This document shows positions 38,095 to 47,451 of a stretch of 64,000 bases of DNA, piece after piece. A model generated the notes under the pieces. It saw nothing but the letters and a program-made list of their open reading frames with translations. It did not search any database and had not been told where the DNA came from. This DNA is from Chara braunii (Eukaryota; Streptophyta; Charophyceae; Charales; Characeae). The stretch spans positions 1,747,170 to 1,811,169 of the forward strand of contig BFEA01000170.1 of assembly GCA_003427395.1 (NCBI GenBank), in the 5' to 3' direction. The translations under genes and the position numbers were made by a program. How positions within the stretch are numbered: the stretch's first letter is position 1; every line of letters starts with the position of its first letter.

Positions 38095-38661
38095 TTGGCA
38101 AAAGCCCCTAGGAGTGAGATGTTCGTCGGTGAGGTAGTCATCGGCGGCCGTAAGGCCGGGGCCTATTATGACACTTGCTCGACTAGGAACTTCATTAGTC
38201 GCGCGTGCGTTGAGAGGCTGCGCTTACAGGGGCGAGTGCAGCGCCCGAGTCGACATGTGGAGTCGACCTGTGCCAACAAACAACGCATGGTAGTCCATGA
38301 CTACCTTCAGAACGTAAAGTGTTGTTTCCCGTACCCGGGAGGGCAATCGAGACATCGCGTTTCGTTCCTAGTTAGCGATGATCTCCCAATAGACATCCTG
38401 TTGGGTATGTACTCTCTTTCGGTTCTGCAGCCCCAGTTTGACTGGGACCGAAAAGTGGTCAAGCACACTTTGCCAGCTGGGGGGACCACCGGATTACGTA
38501 AGTTTAAGGCCAGTAGTCTGATCGAGTCTTACGGATGCATGTGTGCGGCAACATTCTATAACTATTATAAGCAAAATCTGGAGGAGGCTGTGTATCTAGT
38601 TTACGTCTTTGTAGTAGGCAAGCCAGTGAAAAAGCCGTCGGAGATAGGGAGTAGTTGCTAA
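38095..38661 (+). CDS. C1 aspartic protease region (DTCST active-site variant)
   Basis: The segment FVGEVVIGGRKAGAYYDTCSTRNFISRACVERL corresponds to the protease. The active site reads Asp-Thr-Cys instead of Asp-Thr/Ser-Gly, exactly as in element D. LPIDILLGMYSLSV gives the second block. The linker YGCMCAATFYNYYKQN is shared with D and E. A 2-nt deletion near 38645 shifts the frame, so RT follows in another frame. Confidence 0.82.
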   Translation: MAKAPRSEMFVGEVVIGGRKAGAYYDTCSTRNFISRACVERLRLQGRVQRPSRHVESTCANKQRMVVHDYLQNVKCCFPYPGGQSRHRVSFLVSDDLPIDILLGMYSLSVLQPQFDWDRKVVKHTLPAGGTTGLRKFKASSLIESYGCMCAATFYNYYKQNLEEAVYLVYVFVVGKPVKKPSEIGSSC

Positions 38662-38692
38662 ATACCCTGATCTATTTGAAGAGCCGAAACGG

Positions 38693-38977
38693 GTGGTTGA
38701 GAGGGAGGTCGTCCACGCAATAGACATTATCATCCCGAAGGGTAGGATCTATCGGATGTCTCCAGGCGAGCTTGATGAGCTTTGCCGACAACTCAAGGAA
38801 CTCGTAGAGAAGGGTTGGATTCGGCCGAGTGTCTCCCCTTACGGTTCTCCAGTCGTATTTGTGCAGAAGAAGGGGGGAACTCTAAGGATGTGCATTCACT
38901 ATAGGGGCCTCAATGCCATCACTGTCAAGAATCGAGAGCCCCTACGACACATCGATGACTTGCTAGATAGGGTGTAA
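38693..38977 (+). CDS. C1 reverse transcriptase, N-terminal part
   Basis: VEREVVHAIDIIIPKGRIYRMSPGELDELCRQLKEL, GWIRPSVSPYGSPVVFVQKK, HYRGLNAITV and DDLLDRV are the RT fingers blocks. 12 nt are missing relative to D (IPGS/LGSG region). It ends at TAA 38975 where E has RVQGCKYYSKIDLKS (CAG/CAA to TAA). Confidence 0.85.
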   Translation: MVEREVVHAIDIIIPKGRIYRMSPGELDELCRQLKELVEKGWIRPSVSPYGSPVVFVQKKGGTLRMCIHYRGLNAITVKNREPLRHIDDLLDRV

Positions 38978-39004
38978 GGGTGTCGGTACTTCAGTAAGAT
39001 AGAT

Positions 39005-40726
39005 TTGAAGTCTGTGTACCATCAGATTGCAAACCGGTCCGAGGATCAACACAAAACCACATTTCAGACCAGGTACGGTCTGTACGAGTTTGTGGTGATG
39101 CCTTTCGGCCTCTTCAATGCTCCTGGCACCTTTCAGCATGCTATGAATCGGATCTTTCATGACTACTTGGATAAGTTTGTCATCGTGTACCTCGATGACA
39201 TACTTATTTTTAGTAGGACTGTCGAGGAGCATGTTGCGCACTTAGACAAAGTCCTCAGTCTCCTTCGGCAACACAAGTTCAAGATCAACGGGGAGAAATG
39301 CGAGTTTGGTCGCACCCGGATCTTGTACTTGGGTCATGATATTTTTGCGGAGGGTTTGAAGCCCGATGACGTGAAGGTGGCCAACATTCGTGACTGGCCG
39401 CGTCCTCAGTCTGTGACTGAGATGAGGTCCTTCTTAGGGATGACCGGCTACTATCGCAACTTTGTGAAGAACTATAGCATAGTCGCCACCCCTTTGACGG
39501 ACCTGACTCACCTTGACACCCCATGGGAGTCGACAAATAGGTGTGAGGCTGCTTTCAGACATCTGAACCATGCACTGACGCATCATGAGGTCTTGAAACT
39601 TCCTGATCCTGACAAGCCGTTTATAGTAACCATGGATGCTAGCCAATATGGCATAGGCGCCATGCTCGTGCAGCAGGAGGGGCCAAAGTTGAGGCCAGTC
39701 GAGTACATGTCCAAGAAGATGCCCTCTCAGAAGTTGGCTAAGTCCACTTATGAGAAAGAGCTTTACGCGATTTACAAGGCACTGACCCATTGGAGACATT
39801 ACCTCCTTGGGAGGTTCTTCATCGTCAGGACCGATCATCAGACCCTAAAGTGGATGAGAACCCAGCTTGTACTTTCTGATGCCTTGAAGCGCTGGATCAA
39901 AGTCATTGAACACTATGACTTCGGACCCCAGTATCTGAAGTGGGAGTCCAATAAAGTTGTTGATGCCTTATCACGTAGGCCTGATTTCTCTCGTGCGCTG
40001 ATTACTGAGTTCGGGCTTGCAGACGATGTCACTCGTTCTATGCTGGAAGCCTATCCCGAGGATGCGTTTATGTCTGAGATCATGCGCAGACTCGAGGCGA
40101 GGGACAAAGTGACTTCTGTCGAATTTGAGTTGGTCAACGACTTGCCGTTCCTTGAGAAGGCCGGGAATAAACGTTTGTGTGTGCCTAGTCGAGAGTCTTT
40201 GCGTAGTTTATTTTTAGGAGAGTGTCATGACGCCATAGGACATGTTGGATATAAGAAGACTGCAGCCAATCTACTGCAGCAGTTCTGGTGGCCCACGATG
40301 ATGAGAGATGCCAAGCTGTACGTGGAGACTTGTCATGTCTGTCAAAGAGACAAGCCACGTACACAGGCCCCTCTTGGGCTTCTCAAGCCCCTTCCGATGC
40401 CGGAAAGGCCCGGTGAGAGCCTTTCCATGGACTTCATGGACACGCTGGTCACCACCAAGGGTGGAATGAGACACATCTTCGTTACCGTGGATAGGTTTAG
40501 TAAGTACGCTAGGTTAGTTGTAATGCCAGAGACAACAAAGACCGAGTACGTCATTACGCTGTTTAAGGAAAACTGGGTCAAAGACTTTGGCCTGCCAAAG
40601 TCTATTGTGAGTGACCGGGATATTAGATTCACGAGTGAGTTGTGGAAGGCCGCAGCTGCAGAACAAGGAACACAGCTGCAGATGACATCTGGACACCATC
40701 CAGAGGCAAACGGGCAAGCAGAGTAG
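39005..40726 (+). CDS. C1 RT catalytic part, RNase H and integrase
   Basis: 573 residues in one frame: KSVYHQIANRSEDQHKT, VVMPFGLFNAPGTFQ, VYLDDILIFSRT (YLDD), LRSFLGMTGYYRNF-type thumb, RNase H with VTMDASQYGIGA and RTDHQTLKW, and VVDALSRRPDFS. The integrase zinc finger (LGECHDAIGHVGYKKT ... CHVCQRDKP) and core Asp residues (SMDFMDTL, IVSDRDIRF) follow, then HHPEANGQAE. It ends at TAG 40724 next to the catalytic Glu, where E has CAG. It is the longest intact part of C1. Confidence 0.92.
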   Translation: MKSVYHQIANRSEDQHKTTFQTRYGLYEFVVMPFGLFNAPGTFQHAMNRIFHDYLDKFVIVYLDDILIFSRTVEEHVAHLDKVLSLLRQHKFKINGEKCEFGRTRILYLGHDIFAEGLKPDDVKVANIRDWPRPQSVTEMRSFLGMTGYYRNFVKNYSIVATPLTDLTHLDTPWESTNRCEAAFRHLNHALTHHEVLKLPDPDKPFIVTMDASQYGIGAMLVQQEGPKLRPVEYMSKKMPSQKLAKSTYEKELYAIYKALTHWRHYLLGRFFIVRTDHQTLKWMRTQLVLSDALKRWIKVIEHYDFGPQYLKWESNKVVDALSRRPDFSRALITEFGLADDVTRSMLEAYPEDAFMSEIMRRLEARDKVTSVEFELVNDLPFLEKAGNKRLCVPSRESLRSLFLGECHDAIGHVGYKKTAANLLQQFWWPTMMRDAKLYVETCHVCQRDKPRTQAPLGLLKPLPMPERPGESLSMDFMDTLVTTKGGMRHIFVTVDRFSKYARLVVMPETTKTEYVITLFKENWVKDFGLPKSIVSDRDIRFTSELWKAAAAEQGTQLQMTSGHHPEANGQAE

Positions 40727-40981
40727 TTGAACCGCGTTGTACAACTCCTGCTTAGGCACTACAGCAAGCCTAATCAGGTGGACTGGGATGAGGAGCTTGC
40801 TCTCATTGCCAGCCTCTATTAATAACGCAGTGCACAACGCCACTGGGGTGAGCCCTAACAGTTTGCTACTGAATTTCAAGCCTAGACTGCCCCTAGACTT
40901 CCACTGCCTGAGAACCAGTCAATTGCTGCACCTGGCACACTAGAATTTGCCTATCGATATGAACAACTGATGTAGCAGGCG

Positions 40982-41542
40982 GTGGAACAGATGCACAAGG
41001 CACAGGCGGCGATGATAGAATCAGAGAACAAGCACCACCGCCCATCAACATTCCAGATAGGGGATATGGTCTGGGTTAAGTCTTCAGAACTGGGACAGGA
41101 GCACGGGATCTCCCGCAAGCTCATGCCACAAAATTTTGGACCCTGGGAGGTTCTGGATATAGTCAGAGATGATCAGGATGGTCCGTCATATGTAGTTCAG
41201 ATCCCTGGTCACCTTCGCACTTACCCTGTTTTTCACGCTTTCAAGCTTGCACCATTCAAGGAAACTGACCAGTTCCCCTCGCGACGCTCAATTCTGCCCC
41301 CAACCATGGACGGAGAAGTCGACATCGATGACATCGTGGACCACAGGGAAATGCCGGCTCCAAGACCTTCAGGCAGGGGACGTCCTCCGAAGCCGAAGCT
41401 GCAGTACCGCGTTCGGTTCAAACACCATACTGATCCAAAGGAGGATAGATGGTTCACTCGGGAGGAACTAATGCAGACCGCTCCACATGTTGTCGCCCAC
41501 TACGAGAAGTTGTTGCGGAAAGGAAAGCGCCAGATTGAATGA
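40982..41542 (+). CDS. C1 integrase C-terminus with chromodomain-like tail
   Basis: After a frameshift near 40818 and a further TAG (40973), this frame reads EQMHKAQAAMIESENKHHRPS, GDMVWVKSSELGQEHGISRKLMP, FGPWEVLDIV, a GPY/F module, SRRSILPPTMDGEVDIDDIVDHRE and YRVRFKHHTDPKEDRWFTREELMQTAPHVV. The last part resembles the chromodomain of chromoviral integrases. The TGA at 41540 lies just before the purine-rich tract and the LTR. Confidence 0.88.
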   Translation: MEQMHKAQAAMIESENKHHRPSTFQIGDMVWVKSSELGQEHGISRKLMPQNFGPWEVLDIVRDDQDGPSYVVQIPGHLRTYPVFHAFKLAPFKETDQFPSRRSILPPTMDGEVDIDDIVDHREMPAPRPSGRGRPPKPKLQYRVRFKHHTDPKEDRWFTREELMQTAPHVVAHYEKLLRKGKRQIE

Positions 41543-41578
41543 ACTTCTCAGAGGACTAGCGAAGTATGGAGGAGGGAA

Positions 41579-42507
41579 AGCGAGGCAGAAGGCCTCTGTA
41601 AGCCCCATTGGGCCATGTTAGCAGCAAGGTCGGCCGCCCTAAGTGAAGGCAGGCCCGACCGAGGCCTATTTTGGACTACTACGCAACTGGGGAAAATTTA
41701 GGCAGTTGCGCAGCGCCAGTTGGTTGGAAGTGCCCAGGCCCAGGCTGCCCTTTATCGTCTGTAACTAAGGCAGGCCCTGGGCCGGAGACACAACATGGAT
41801 CGAACACAGTAAAGGGCGGTTGGGCACTCGTAACCACCATAGGCCCTGGGCCTGATTCCTTTGTACCAAGGCTCAGGCTCCCGGGGCCTACTGGAAGCTT
41901 CTGGGCTGGGGCCCAGTACCACATTATCGCACGCAGCAGCAGGCGACTTCGATATAGGGAAGGGCCTGCCCACACATTGGGGATTCGGGCACTGGCTGCG
42001 TGCTGCGCAAGCGCTGCTGCGCTAAGGCTGGGCAGCGCTCACACGCTCACGGGCGAGCTGCAAGGAGCAGGCAGCCATAGCCGAGCTGCGCTGCTGTATG
42101 CTGGATGGGGCGCATGGTGGTCCTTGGGTGCATGTGGCATCTGTGAGTTGGGGAACAAGGCTGTGAGTCATACGAGAGACATACCTGGTGCTTGAAATGT
42201 AGGACATTGGCCGAGATCTGCTCGTACTTTGGGGAGTTGTTGACGTCATCGGCGACATTGTAGATTAGGCTAGATAGGATCTGCCATCTGTAGTCTGGGC
42301 GCTGAGCGCCAGATAAGATATCGACATTGGTTCTTCGTTGATGATGATGAGACTATTCCAGCATTGTCAATTATGAGCTTTTGTTGTGTTCTTATTTGGT
42401 GAAACTCGTGATGCAATTCTGCTATTGGTTCGAGGCCACGACTATCTGGTCGCATGTGTATGATGCTGTTTGATTTCTGAAGTTCGCTATCGCTCATTTT
42501 CCTTCCA
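41579..42507 (+). repeat. LTR 2 of array C (shared by C1 and C2)
   Basis: Preceded by the polypurine tract GGAGGAGGGAA. The opening TG has mutated to AG (AGCGAGGCAGAAGG) and the end reads CCTTCCA instead of CCTTGCA, followed by TGGTATCGGAG. Otherwise it aligns to LTRs 1 and 3. Confidence 0.9.
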
Positions 42508-43705
42508 ATTTGGTATCGGAGTTGTGGTACGGTGCACTCATCTGGCGCTTGTCTTCTGCCTTTGCGGTACGTGCACGAGGTGTGCTGGGCGAGCGGTCGT
42601 GGGAGGTGTGTAGTGAGGAGGGTGGAAACAAGTGAGGCGACCCGGAGGTGAGGGGTATCACCAGGAAGGCTACTAAGTGGTGAATATTGGGTGTTCGCAG
42701 TGTGATGAGAACTATTTAATGTGTGATTGATGCTGAGGTGGAACGACGATGAAATGTTGGTTGTGTCGAAGCAGCGATTGATCATCACAATCAACATCGG
42801 GTCATCTGGTGAGAATATATGTGGTTGGGGGCAGCTATTTTGAGGTACGTTGCACCTAACCTTATCTACCCTCTTCGACACTCCTTACCTTCAGGATGTG
42901 TGTTCTGTCTTGAGAGTCCTTTCATGTGAGGAGTCTTGTGCGCTCAACCTTGAGAGTCGTCAGCCTTCACGTGGAGCATTTGGAAGGAGAGGGCGGTGCT
43001 ATCTGAAGGGCGCTGGACGAAGTACTGGGTCACGGTCATCATGCCAACACACCAGGAGTAGAGCACGGATGCTTTGTTGCTTTGTCCTTTGTCTGCTTGC
43101 AGCTCTATAGAGGGGTTCTGAGGGGCAGGCCAGCCCTATGGGGAAGACGAGACCGGACGTCTATAAATAAGTACCGGCGGGGACCTTCCATTGGCTGTGA
43201 TCGTCGTCCTGGTTGCGACGTTAAATTATTCCTAAGGACTTCGGGGGCCGTCTGTAAAAACGCCTCCTGATCAGCCAATCGATCGGAGTAAGGCTCGCTG
43301 CACGCGAGGATAAACACGGTGCAGGGCTGGCCAGCTCAGCAGGACTCGGGGCACAGCGGTGGGCCGTGTGCACACCTTTAGACATGCACACTGTTCTGGA
43401 TTGCTCAGGGACGTTGACGACAAGAGACATTCAGGAAAAACTGAGGGAGGGGTAGATTTCAGGTGATAAGTTTGGGCAAGATTCCATTAGGCAAACAGAC
43501 CCAACAAACGATTCTATTTTCATTTTGATTAGTTAGATGTACAACCATTAACATCTGACAGACAACATAGTTTAGAACTGTTCTTTGTTTATTGTGCTTT
43601 CTGTTTGCGAACTAGTCAAAGTCAAAGTAGTTTTGTTTGTAGGAATCTGAACTTACCTGTTGGACCCAAATGTTTAGTCTCTGACACAGCCACCTGTTGT
43701 AGCCT
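42508..43705 (+). other. C2 leader
   Basis: PBS-like TGGTATCGGAG at 42511, CTGAGGTGGAACG at 42733, TATAAATA near 43162, and the leader motif at 43201-43276 (GTTAAATTATT, one change). It contains a segment at about 42780-43015 that C1 lacks but D and E have (AGGTACGTTGC block). Confidence 0.7.
43201..43276 (+). promoter_or_regulatory. Conserved leader motif, C2 copy
   Basis: TCGTCGTCCTGGTTGCGAC-GTTAAATTATT, then GGAC-(loop with GGGGG)-GTCT, then CCTCCTGATCAGCC at 43263-43276. Confidence 0.68.
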
Positions 43706-44392
43706 ATGAGTGACAGGGAGGTCGCACAACCGGACGATAGGATCTTGCGATCGACAAGACGCCCGATAGCCCACTTGGCCTTAGGACCAGAGGGCGTCAG
43801 GCTGCTCTTCAGCCAGCTTAGGGAGAGACAGCAGCAGCAACTGAGAGCTAGGGCAGCAGAGGCCAGCAGGGCATTCGCAAGTGAAGCCGCTGCTTCAGCA
43901 GCCATGGCAACTGCTGCGCAGCAGAGTTCCCAGGCTAGCAGTCAAGTACCTGTAGGGTCAACGGTCGTGCAGACCCAGAATCAGTCCACTGGCGTGATGG
44001 CAAGCCACCCTATAGTGTTGACCTCCGAGGAGGTCGCCATACAGCGAGCAGCTATTCGTGAGGCACAGCTACAACAGGCGATAGGGGAGATTAAGGCAGA
44101 GAAAGAGAACATGATTAGAGGAAGATCCAGGATGCAGCGGAGAGAAGCGGACATTAGTGAGTTAGAGAGAATGGACCTGATGCATATGGATGCAAATGTG
44201 AGGACATTGCGGACAACCCTGCTAGGTGTTGTAGAAATGCAGGACCACCACACGGCCCTCCTTCAGGACATTCAGAAGAGTCTGGCCATTCTGGTCGGGT
44301 GTGCGCAGGCAGCGACATCAGTGTTTGGGCCCGGTGCCTGGCCCATTGTACAGCCTCGTCCTTTTGTCCGCGGAGGGTTTGAAGCCCGATGA
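43706..44392 (+). CDS. C2 gag, N-terminal part, truncated by deletion
   Basis: Starts MSDREVAQPDDRILRSTRRP, collinear with C1 (REAQLQQAIGEIKAEKE coiled coil, LLGVVEMQDHHTALLQD). It ends abruptly after GAWPIVQPRPFV. The following bases (GCGGAGGGTTTGAAGCC) match C1 RT near 39349, so about 2.75 kb coding for capsid, zinc knuckle, protease and most of RT are gone. The last residues RGGFEAR are out-of-frame RT sequence. This makes C2 non-autonomous. Confidence 0.87.
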   Translation: MSDREVAQPDDRILRSTRRPIAHLALGPEGVRLLFSQLRERQQQQLRARAAEASRAFASEAAASAAMATAAQQSSQASSQVPVGSTVVQTQNQSTGVMASHPIVLTSEEVAIQRAAIREAQLQQAIGEIKAEKENMIRGRSRMQRREADISELERMDLMHMDANVRTLRTTLLGVVEMQDHHTALLQDIQKSLAILVGCAQAATSVFGPGAWPIVQPRPFVRGGFEAR

Positions 44393-44419
44393 CGCGAAGG
44401 TGGCCAGCATCGCAGCTTT

Positions 44420-44659
44420 GTGAAGAACTATAGCATAGTCGCCGCCCCTTTGACGGACATGACTCGCCTTGACACCCCATGGGAGTGGACAAATAGGTGT
44501 GAGGCTGCTTTCAGACATCTGAACCATGCACTGATGCATCATGAGGTCTTGAGACTTCCTGATCCTGACAAGCTGTTTATAGTAACCACGAATGCTAGCC
44601 AAAATGGCATAGGCGCCGTGCTCGTGCAGCAGGTGGGGGCCAAAGTTGAGGCCAGTTGA
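44420..44659 (+). pseudogene. C2 RNase H N-terminal remnant
   Basis: KNYSIVAAPLTDMTRLDTPWEW ... FIVTTNASQNGIGAVLVQQVG aligns with C1 RNase H, but the catalytic Asp of TTDAS is Asn here. A second small deletion of about 70 bp lies just upstream (44405-44412). The frame shifts near 44640. Confidence 0.8.
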
Positions 44660-45197
44660 GTACATGTCCAAGAAGATGCCCTCTCAAAAGTTGGCTAAGT
44701 CCACTTATGAGAAAGAGCTTTACACGATTTACAAGGCACTGACCCATTGGAGACATTACCTCCTTAGGAGGTTCTTCATCGTCACGACTGATCATCAGAC
44801 CTTGAAGTGGATGAGAACCCAGCCAGTACTTTATGATGCCTTGAAGCGCTGGATCGAAGTCGTTGAACAGTATGACTTCAAACCCCAGTATCTGAAGGGG
44901 AAGTACAATAAAGTTGCTGATGCCATATCACGTAGGCCTGATTTCTCTCGTGCGCTGATTACTCAGTTCGGGCTTGCATATGATGTCACTCGTTCTATGG
45001 TGGAAGCCTATCGCGAGGATCCGTTTATGTCTGAGATCATCCGCAGACTCGAGGTGAAGGACAAAGTGACTTCTGCCGAGTTTGAGTTGGTCAACGGCTT
45101 GCTGTTCCTTGAGAAGGTCGGGAATAAACGTTTGTGTGTGCCTAGTCGGGAGTCTTTGTGTAGTTTATTTTTAGGAGAGTGTCATGACGCCACATGA
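44646..45197 (+). CDS. C2 RNase H C-terminal part and integrase start
   Basis: RPVEYMSKKMPSQKLAKSTYEKELY, TTDHQTLKWMRTQPV, KVADAISRRPDFS and FLGECHDAT; the TGA at 45195 (CATGACG versus ACTGGACA in E) breaks the integrase zinc finger. Confidence 0.85.
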   Translation: MRPVEYMSKKMPSQKLAKSTYEKELYTIYKALTHWRHYLLRRFFIVTTDHQTLKWMRTQPVLYDALKRWIEVVEQYDFKPQYLKGKYNKVADAISRRPDFSRALITQFGLAYDVTRSMVEAYREDPFMSEIIRRLEVKDKVTSAEFELVNGLLFLEKVGNKRLCVPSRESLCSLFLGECHDAT

Positions 45198-45254
45198 CGT
45201 TTTGGATATAAGAAGACTGCAAGCAATCTGCTACAGCAGTTCTGGTGGCCCACG

Positions 45255-45683
45255 ATGATGAGAGATGGCAAGCTGTACGTGGAGACTTGTCAGGTCTGTC
45301 AGAGAGACAAGCCACGTACACAGGCCCCTCTTGGGCTTCTCAAGCCCCTTCCGATGCCGGAAAGGCCCGGTGAGAGCCTGTCCATGGACTTCATGGACAC
45401 GCTGGTCACCAGCAAGAGTGGAATGAGACACATTTTTGTTACCGTGGATAGCTTTAGTAAGTACGCTAGGTTCGTTGTAATGCCAGAGACAACAAAGACC
45501 GAGTACGTCGTTAGGCTGTTTAAGGAAAACTGGGTCAGAGACCTTGGCCTGCGAAAGTCTATTGTGAGCGACCGAGATGTTAGATTCACGAGTGAGCTGT
45601 GGAAGGCCGCAGCTGCAGAACAAGGAACGCAGCTGCAGATGACATCTGGAAACCATCCAGAGGCAAACGGGCAAGCAGAGTAG
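45255..45683 (+). CDS. C2 integrase catalytic core
   Basis: Contains CQVCQRDKPRTQAPLGLLKPLP (second half of the zinc finger), SMDFMDTLVTSKSG (first Asp), IVSDRDVRFTSELWKAA (second Asp) and NHPEANGQAE (catalytic Glu region). It ends at the same TAG as C1 (45681-45683). Confidence 0.88.
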   Translation: MMRDGKLYVETCQVCQRDKPRTQAPLGLLKPLPMPERPGESLSMDFMDTLVTSKSGMRHIFVTVDSFSKYARFVVMPETTKTEYVVRLFKENWVRDLGLRKSIVSDRDVRFTSELWKAAAAEQGTQLQMTSGNHPEANGQAE

Positions 45684-46442
45684 TTGAACCGCGCTTTACA
45701 ACACCTGCTCAGGCACTACATCAAGCCTAATCAGGTGGACTGGGATGAGAAACTTACTCTCATTGCCAGCCTTTATAATAACGCAGTGCACAGCGCCACT
45801 GGGGTGAGCCCTAACATTTTGCTACTGACTTTCAAGCCTAGACTGCCCCTAGAGTTTCTACTGCCTGAGAACCAGCCAACTGCTGCACCTGGCACACTAG
45901 AATTTGCCTATCGATATGAACAACTGATGCAGCAGGCGGTGGAACAGATGCACAAGGCACAGGCGATGATAGAATCAGAGAACAAGCACCACCGACCATC
46001 AACATTCCAGATAGGGAACAGGGTCTGGGTTAAGTCTTCAGAACTGGGACAGGAGCACTGGATCTCCCGCAAGCTCATGCCACAGTATTTTGGACCCTGG
46101 GAGGTTCTGGATATAGTCAGAGATGATCCGGATGGCCCATCATATGTAGTTCAGATCCCTGGTCACCTTCGCACTTACCATGTTTTTCACGCCTCCAAGC
46201 TTGCACCATTCAAGGAAACTGACCAGTTCCCCTCGCGACGCTCAATTCTGCCCCCAACCATGGATGTAGAGGTCAACATCGATGACATCGTGGACCACAG
46301 GGAATTGCCGGCTCCAAGACCTTCAGGCATGGGACGTCCTCCGAAGACAAAGCTGCAGTACCGCGTTCAGTTCAGACACCATACGTATCCAAAGGAGGAT
46401 AGATGGTTCACTCGGGAGGAACTAATGCAGACCGCTCCATAG
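45684..46442 (+). CDS. C2 integrase C-terminus with chromodomain-like tail
   Basis: Direct continuation after the shared TAG: LNRALQHLLRHYIKPNQVDWDE, SLYNNAVHSATGVSPN, GNRVWVKSSELGQEHWISRKLMP, FGPWEVLDIV, DIDDIVDHRE-like NIDDIVDHRELPAPRPS and YRVQFRHHTYPKEDRWFTREELMQTAP. It stops a few residues before the C1 end because CATGTT has become TAGGTT. Unlike C1, the region after the TAG has no frameshift. Confidence 0.88.
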   Translation: MNRALQHLLRHYIKPNQVDWDEKLTLIASLYNNAVHSATGVSPNILLLTFKPRLPLEFLLPENQPTAAPGTLEFAYRYEQLMQQAVEQMHKAQAMIESENKHHRPSTFQIGNRVWVKSSELGQEHWISRKLMPQYFGPWEVLDIVRDDPDGPSYVVQIPGHLRTYHVFHASKLAPFKETDQFPSRRSILPPTMDVEVNIDDIVDHRELPAPRPSGMGRPPKTKLQYRVQFRHHTYPKEDRWFTREELMQTAP

Positions 46443-46532
46443 GTTGTCGCCCACTACGAGAAGTTGTTGCGGAAAGGAAAGCGCCAGATTGAATGAACTT
46501 CTCAGAGGACTAGCGAAGTATGGAGGAGGGAA

Positions 46533-47447
46533 TGTGAGGCAGAAGGCCTCTGTAAGCCTCACTGGGCCCTGTTAGCAGCCAGGTCGGCCGCCCTAAGTGA
46601 AGGCAGGCCCGACCGAGGCCAATTTTCGACTACTACGCAACTGGGGAAAATTCAGGCAGTTGCACAGCGCCAGTTGGTTGGAAGCGCCCAGGCCCAGGCT
46701 GCCCTTTATCGTTTGTAACTAGGGCAGGCCCTGGGCCGGATACACAACATGGACCGAACACAGTCAAAGGCAGTTGGGCGCTGGTAACCACCACAGGCCC
46801 TGGGCCTGATTCCTCTGTACCAAGGCTCAGGCTCCCGGGGCCTACCGGAAGCTTCTGGGCTGGGGCCCAGTACCGCATTATCGCACGCAGCAGCAGGCGA
46901 CTTGGATATAGCGAAGGGCCTGCCCACGCATTGGGGATTTGGGCACTGGCTTCATGCTGCGCAAGCGCTGGCCAGCGCTCACGCGCTCACGGGCGAGCTG
47001 GAAGGATCAGGCAGCCATAGCCGAGCTGCGCTGTTGTATGCTGGATGGGGCGCATGGTGGTCCTTGGGTGCATGTGGCATCTGTGAGTTGGGGAACAAGG
47101 TTGTGAGTGATACGAGAGACATACCTGGTGCTTGAAGCGTACGACATTGGCCGAGATCTGCTCGTACTTTGGGGAGCTGTTGACGTCATCGGCGGCATTC
47201 TAGGTTAGGCTAGATAGGATCTTCCATCTGTAGTCTGGGCGCCGAGCGCCAGATAGGATATCGACATTGGTTCTTCGTTGATGATGATGAGATTATTCCA
47301 GCATTGTCAATTATGAGCTTTTGCTGTGCTCTTATTTGGTAAAACTCGTGATGCAATTCTGCTATCGGTTCGAGGTCACGATTATCTGGTCTCATGTGTA
47401 TTATGCTGTTTGATTTCTGAAGTTCGCTATTGCTCATTTTCCTTGCA
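46533..47447 (+). repeat. LTR 3 of array C
   Basis: Starts TGTGAGGCAGAAGGCC after GGAGGAGGGAA and ends CCTTGCA; followed by GTATT, which with the GTAT before LTR 1 forms the target duplication. Confidence 0.92.
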
Positions 47448-47451
47448 GTAT

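Larger units (their letters stand above)
34004..47447 (+). mobile_element. Array C: LTR - C1 - LTR - C2 - LTR tandem Ty3/Gypsy structure
   Basis: Three homologous LTRs (34004-34904, 41579-42507, 46533-47447) enclose two internal regions in the same orientation. The outer flanks share GTAT (34000-34003 and 47448-47451), while the middle LTR serves as the 3' LTR of C1 and the 5' LTR of C2. This is the signature of unequal recombination between LTR copies or tandem insertion. C1 retains all domains but many stops. C2 lacks the gag C-terminus, protease and RT. Confidence 0.9.
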
